Of a stretch of DNA of 7,625 nucleotides, positions 5,204-7,625 are shown in pieces. The stretch covers positions 1-7,625 of the forward strand of contig JBEKZI010000097.1 of the NCBI GenBank assembly GCA_049510055.1. Direction: 5' to 3'. This DNA is from JALHTV01 sp049510055. GTDB lineage: Bacteria > Planctomycetota > Phycisphaerae > SM23-33. Numbering within the stretch: position 1 is the stretch's first letter; the number at the start of each line of letters is the position of its first letter. The translations under genes were made by a program, and so were the position numbers. The notes under the pieces were generated by a model that was not told the origin of the DNA, did not search any database, and worked only from the letters and a program-made list of their open reading frames with translations.

Positions 5204-6304
5204 ATGAAGGTCAAAGAGGTCGTGTCCGTGTTGGAGCGTTTGGCGCCGCCGGCGTTGGCGTTGGAGTGGGACAACGTCGGGCTGCTGGTGGGCGAGGGGT
5301 CGGCCGAGGTTCGCCGGCTGATGCTGTGCATCGACCTGACGCCCGCCGTGCTGGCCGAGGCCCGCCGCGCCAAGGCCGCGATGGTGATGGCGTATCATCC
5401 GGTGATCTACAAGCCCATCGCGCGCGTCACGGCCGAGGCCGCGCCGGTGGTGTATGCGGCGGCGAGGGAGGGCATCTCGGTGTACTCCATGCACACGGCC
5501 TGGGATTCGACCGTCGGCGGGGCCGACGACGTGCTGTCCGACCTGATGGGCCTGGCGGATCGCCGGCCGCTGATTCCGGCCGCTAAAAAGGGCGAGTGCA
5601 AGATCGTGGTCTTCGTTCCACCGGCGGACCTGTCCCGCGTCGGCGACGCGGCCTTCGGGGCCGGGGCCGGGCACATCGGCGGCTACAGCCGCTGCGCGTT
5701 CTTCTCGCACGGCATCGGCTCGTTCTGCGGCGACGTCTCCACGCACCCGGCCCTCGGGCGGGCGGGCCGGCCCGAGGCCGTCGAGGAGCTTCGCCTGGAG
5801 ATGGTCGCCCCGCTGGAGGCGGCGCCGGCCGTCTGCGCCGCCATTCGCGCCGCCCATAGCTACGAGACGCCCGCCCTCGACGTCTATCCGCTGACGGGCT
5901 TCCCCGAAGGTTGCGGGCTGGGGCGCATCGGCCGCCTGTCTCGCCCGGCGACGCTGGGGGCGCTGGTCGCGCGGATCAAAAAGGCCGTCGGCGCATCGGG
6001 CGCGCTGCTGGCGGCGCCCGTCGGACGGCGCGGGCGCATCGGCCTGGCCGCCTGCGGCGTGGGCGCCGGCCGCGGCGTGTATCGCCAAGCCATGGTCGCC
6101 GGAGCGGGCCTGTTCGTCACCGGCGAAATGCCGCACCACGACGCCCTGACCGCCGCCGAGAGCGGCATGGCCGTGCTGTGCCTGAGGCACTCCAGCTCCG
6201 AACGCCTCTCCCTGCCTCACCTGGCCAAGCGACTGGCCCTGGCCTTGCCGAAGCTGCGGGTCTCGCTCTCGCGGCAGGACAAGGACCCCTACGAATTTAT
6301 TTGA
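5204..6304 (+). CDS. Nif3/YqfO family dinuclear-metal protein (DUF34), long form with inserted CutA/PII-like domain
   Basis: A 366-residue cytosolic protein, the length of the long YqfO form rather than the short YbgI form (about 250). The N-terminal core starts VLERLAPPALALEWDNVGLL. Expected metal ligands are His65 (AYHPVIY), His97 and Asp101 (MHTAWDST), and His329 and Glu333 (RHSSSER). TGEMPHHDAL (307-316) is the family signature near the C-terminus. Residues about 132-229 form the inserted CutA/PII-like domain, with GAGHIGGYSRCAF and a degenerate HSYETPALD. The first ligand of the usual HHP motif is Tyr64 here. Family members bind two metal ions and form hexameric rings; the biochemical role remains unsettled, and annotations as GTP cyclohydrolase I type 2 or NGG1p-interacting factor should not be taken literally. 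The ATG is supported by AAGGAG (5192-5197), 6 bp upstream. It lies 107 bp after the aminotransferase gene on the same strand and may be co-transcribed with it. Confidence 0.93.
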   Translation: MKVKEVVSVLERLAPPALALEWDNVGLLVGEGSAEVRRLMLCIDLTPAVLAEARRAKAAMVMAYHPVIYKPIARVTAEAAPVVYAAAREGISVYSMHTAWDSTVGGADDVLSDLMGLADRRPLIPAAKKGECKIVVFVPPADLSRVGDAAFGAGAGHIGGYSRCAFFSHGIGSFCGDVSTHPALGRAGRPEAVEELRLEMVAPLEAAPAVCAAIRAAHSYETPALDVYPLTGFPEGCGLGRIGRLSRPATLGALVARIKKAVGASGALLAAPVGRRGRIGLAACGVGAGRGVYRQAMVAGAGLFVTGEMPHHDALTAAESGMAVLCLRHSSSERLSLPHLAKRLALALPKLRVSLSRQDKDPYEFI

Positions 6305-6308
6305 CGAC

Positions 6309-6411
6309 GGGCACCGGGCATCCGCCTTCGCCTCGACTCCGCCAAGACTCCGTCGGGCTACGGCGGACAAGCCAGGCACTAGGCATTAGTCCTCTGCTAC
6401 GCACTACGACC
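6309..6411. repeat. Composite dispersed repeat, copy A
   Basis: Starts right after the Nif3-like gene. Order: heptamers GGGCACC and GGGCATC (6309-6322), a core bounded by inverted TCCGCC / GGCGGA, then heptamers AGGCACT and AGGCATT (6374-6387), then a 20-bp tail CTCTGCTACGCACTACGACC (6392-6411). The head (18 bp), the CGGCGGACAAG segment and the tail are identical in copy B at 7009-7122; only the core interior differs. No open frame or transposase is present, so it would be a non-autonomous element. Confidence 0.75.
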
Positions 6412-6416
6412 TTCCA

Positions 6417-6507
6417 TTCACAGGTAAACCCGAGGGAATATCCATCCGATGTAGGGCCTGTGAAGCGTAGTGTCGGCCCAGCAGCCGGCGTGTAGAGGAG
6501 GCCCTAC
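6417..6507 (+). promoter_or_regulatory. Candidate cis-acting RNA switch in the leader of the ferritin-like gene
   Basis: Three segments can pair in two exclusive ways. TTCACAGG (6417-6424) is complementary to CCTGTGAA (6457-6464), 8 bp. GTAGGGCCT (6451-6459) is complementary to AGGCCCTAC (6499-6507), 9 bp. Both pairings need 6457-6459. The second would cover the end of the ribosome binding site GAGGAGG (6495-6501) and reach the base before the ATG, lowering translation; the first would free it. No known riboswitch class was recognised. The first inverted repeat could instead be a protein operator. Function is inferred. Confidence 0.35.
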
Positions 6508-6508
6508 C

Positions 6509-7024
6509 ATGACCCTCATACAAAACAGCCAGGACGTCTTCGAGATGGCCCTGAGGATGGAGAAAATCGGCAAGGACTTCTACGAGGCCCTCGCTACCGC
6601 CAGCGACGATGAAGCGGTGCGGCAGTTCTGCGCCAAGGCCGCCGCGGACGAGGCCAAGCATTACGAGACGTTCTGCTGGATGCGCGAACACATCAAGCGC
6701 CGCGGCACCAAGGCCGCCCTCGACGCCGTTCGCGCCCATCGCCTGGAATGCCTGGTGAAGGAGCAGATCCAGCCCGACGCCGCCGCCGTGCAGAAAGTCG
6801 CGCTGGGCGGTTGCCTCAAGGACGCCCTGGCCATGGCCATCGCGATGGAGCAGGACGCGGTTAAGTTTTACCAAGGACTTCTGGGCGTCCGGCCCGAACT
6901 GGCGGAACCCCTCAAGGCGATCATCGAAGAGGAAAACGGACACCTCCGCGACCTGCTGACCTTGGAAGGGGCTAACCGCCAGGCCGCGGAGATCGCGGAC
7001 CAGAGACCGGCGACTGGGGACTAG
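6509..7024 (+). CDS. Ferritin-like / rubrerythrin-type di-iron protein without rubredoxin domain
   Basis: A 171-residue helical cytosolic protein. Two half-sites for a di-iron centre are visible: Glu18 (MEKIGKDFYE) with Glu48-x-x-His51 (DEAKHYE), and Glu114 (MEQDAVKFY) with Glu142-x-x-His145 (EEENGHLRDL). This is the duplicated E...ExxH pattern of the erythrin four-helix bundle. There is no CxxC pair, so it lacks the rubredoxin domain of true rubrerythrins. Likely roles are iron handling or peroxide reduction; the sequence does not discriminate. GAGGAGG (6495-6501) lies 7 bp before the ATG at 6509. The last residues (QRPATGD) are encoded by the first heptamers of repeat copy B, which also supplies the stop codon, so the original C-terminus was probably changed by the element. 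The leader contains a possible RNA switch (6417-6507). It is convergent with the thermonuclease gene. Confidence 0.9.
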   Translation: MTLIQNSQDVFEMALRMEKIGKDFYEALATASDDEAVRQFCAKAAADEAKHYETFCWMREHIKRRGTKAALDAVRAHRLECLVKEQIQPDAAAVQKVALGGCLKDALAMAIAMEQDAVKFYQGLLGVRPELAEPLKAIIEEENGHLRDLLTLEGANRQAAEIADQRPATGD

Positions 7025-7122
7025 GCAGCAAGCACTAGGCATCCGCCTTCGCCTCGCCTTTGCTGAAGCTTCGGCGGACAAGTCGGGCATTAGGCACTAA
7101 TTCTCTGCTACGCACTACGACC
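7009..7122. repeat. Composite dispersed repeat, copy B
   Basis: Heptamers GGCGACT, GGGGACT, AGGCAGC, AAGCACT and AGGCATC (7009-7043) run from the 3' end of the ferritin-like gene through its stop codon. They are followed by the TCCGCC ... GGCGGA core, heptamer-like GGGCATT and AGGCACT, and the 20-bp tail (7103-7122) identical to copy A. It fills the gap between two convergent genes. The imperfect stem could end transcription in both directions, but no T-tract supports a classical terminator. Confidence 0.75.
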
Positions 7123-7136
7123 TGCGCACTTCGAAC

Positions 7137-7625
7137 TTAGTCTTTAGGCAATTTCAATTTCCCCTGATAGTAATACGGCAGGTCTTCGTCGCGAACATCC
7201 TTCCACAGCCCCACTTTGCGCTGCATTGCATCGCGCTGCGTGTACTCGAACGCGGTTTTGAGGACGTGGTCGTAGCGCGGGTCGGCGTAGCCGTAGCCTT
7301 CCTGGACGAGCAGGCGGTTGAGCATCTGCCCGTCGGGCAGGAACACGTACGCCAGCAGCCGATTGTATTTGTCGCGGGTCTGCCGCTTTTCCAGTCTCAG
7401 CATGACCACGTGGTCCAGGGCCATGTGTTTGGTAAACGCGCTGGCCTCGGGGCCGAAGTACTGCACGGGCGTGTCGGGTTTGACCGTCTCGGGGGTGTCC
7501 ACGCCCCACAGCCGCACGCGCGTGTGCGCGTAGGGGCCGTCGGGGCAGTCGACATCCAACGTGTCGCCGTCGACGACGTGGACAACCGGGAAGCTCTTGG
7601 CGTTGTACTTTTTGAAGTCCGGCGT
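7137..7625 (-). CDS. Thermonuclease (SNase) family nuclease, N-terminus cut by window edge
   Basis: 162 residues are visible, ending at the TAA at 7137-7139. The frame runs open off the right edge, so the start and any signal peptide are not seen. The OB-fold nuclease motifs are complete: VVDGDT (calcium-binding aspartates at visible residues 19 and 21), RLWGVDTPET with Arg38 and Glu46, and RDKYNRLLAY with Arg89. These correspond to Arg35, Glu43 and Arg87 of the Staphylococcus aureus enzyme with nearly the same spacing, so an active calcium-dependent nuclease for DNA and RNA is expected. Relatives are commonly secreted or lipid-anchored. GYGYADPRYDHVLKTAFEYT and GLWKD near the C-terminus are typical. 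It converges with the ferritin-like gene across repeat copy B. Confidence 0.93.
   Translation of the reverse strand, partial: TPDFKKYNAKSFPVVHVVDGDTLDVDCPDGPYAHTRVRLWGVDTPETVKPDTPVQYFGPEASAFTKHMALDHVVMLRLEKRQTRDKYNRLLAYVFLPDGQMLNRLLVQEGYGYADPRYDHVLKTAFEYTQRDAMQRKVGLWKDVRDEDLPYYYQGKLKLPKD

Noticed and set aside
5060..6379. Long open frame on the minus strand antisense to the Nif3-like gene
   Set aside because: The Nif3-like motifs are on the plus strand with a good ribosome binding site. The antisense product is Gly/Arg-rich and unrecognisable.
6417..6444. TTCACA / TATCCA as a promoter for the ferritin-like gene
   Set aside because: The -10 candidate matches only half of the consensus and lacks the final T. 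Too weak to annotate.

Overview
The window is GC-rich (except for one short AT-rich patch) and carries bacterial genes with Shine-Dalgarno sites. The protein types and the short dispersed intergenic repeats suggest a Planctomycetota genome, perhaps Phycisphaerae-like and assembled from a metagenome. That assignment is inference from general resemblance; there is no rRNA or other marker gene to test it.

Left part (1-4218): a self-contained, phage-derived unit. A CI/LexA-type repressor (XRE helix-turn-helix plus S24 self-cleaving domain, cut by the window edge) is read leftward. It faces a three-gene rightward operon across an AT-rich divergent control region. That region holds a good sigma-70 promoter on each strand and a perfect 10-bp inverted repeat whose arms lie in the two promoters. 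The operon encodes a small tandem helix-turn-helix protein (975-1430), an ABC-type ATPase fused to a GNAT acetyltransferase domain of the COG2401 kind (1472-2716), and a phage-type terminase large subunit with ATPase and nuclease motifs (2754-4190). It ends in a strong intrinsic terminator (4189-4218). No portal, capsid, protease or tail gene follows, and a housekeeping-type gene begins at once. This repressor-controlled terminase plus ABC/GNAT cassette is the most interesting content of the window. It may be a domesticated or satellite system, possibly induced by DNA damage.

Right part (4203-7625): ordinary chromosomal genes. They are a class IV PLP aminotransferase, a long Nif3/YqfO-type metal protein, a ferritin-like di-iron protein and, convergent at the right edge, a thermonuclease (SNase) homologue. 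No operon logic links their functions. The gaps between them hold dispersed elements: two related copies of a composite repeat (6309-6411 and 7009-7122), a 7-bp-periodic tandem repeat (5133-5163), and a small palindrome inserted in frame in the aminotransferase gene. The leader of the ferritin-like gene contains two mutually exclusive pairings, one of which would cover its ribosome binding site. No tRNA, rRNA, CRISPR array or transposase was seen.
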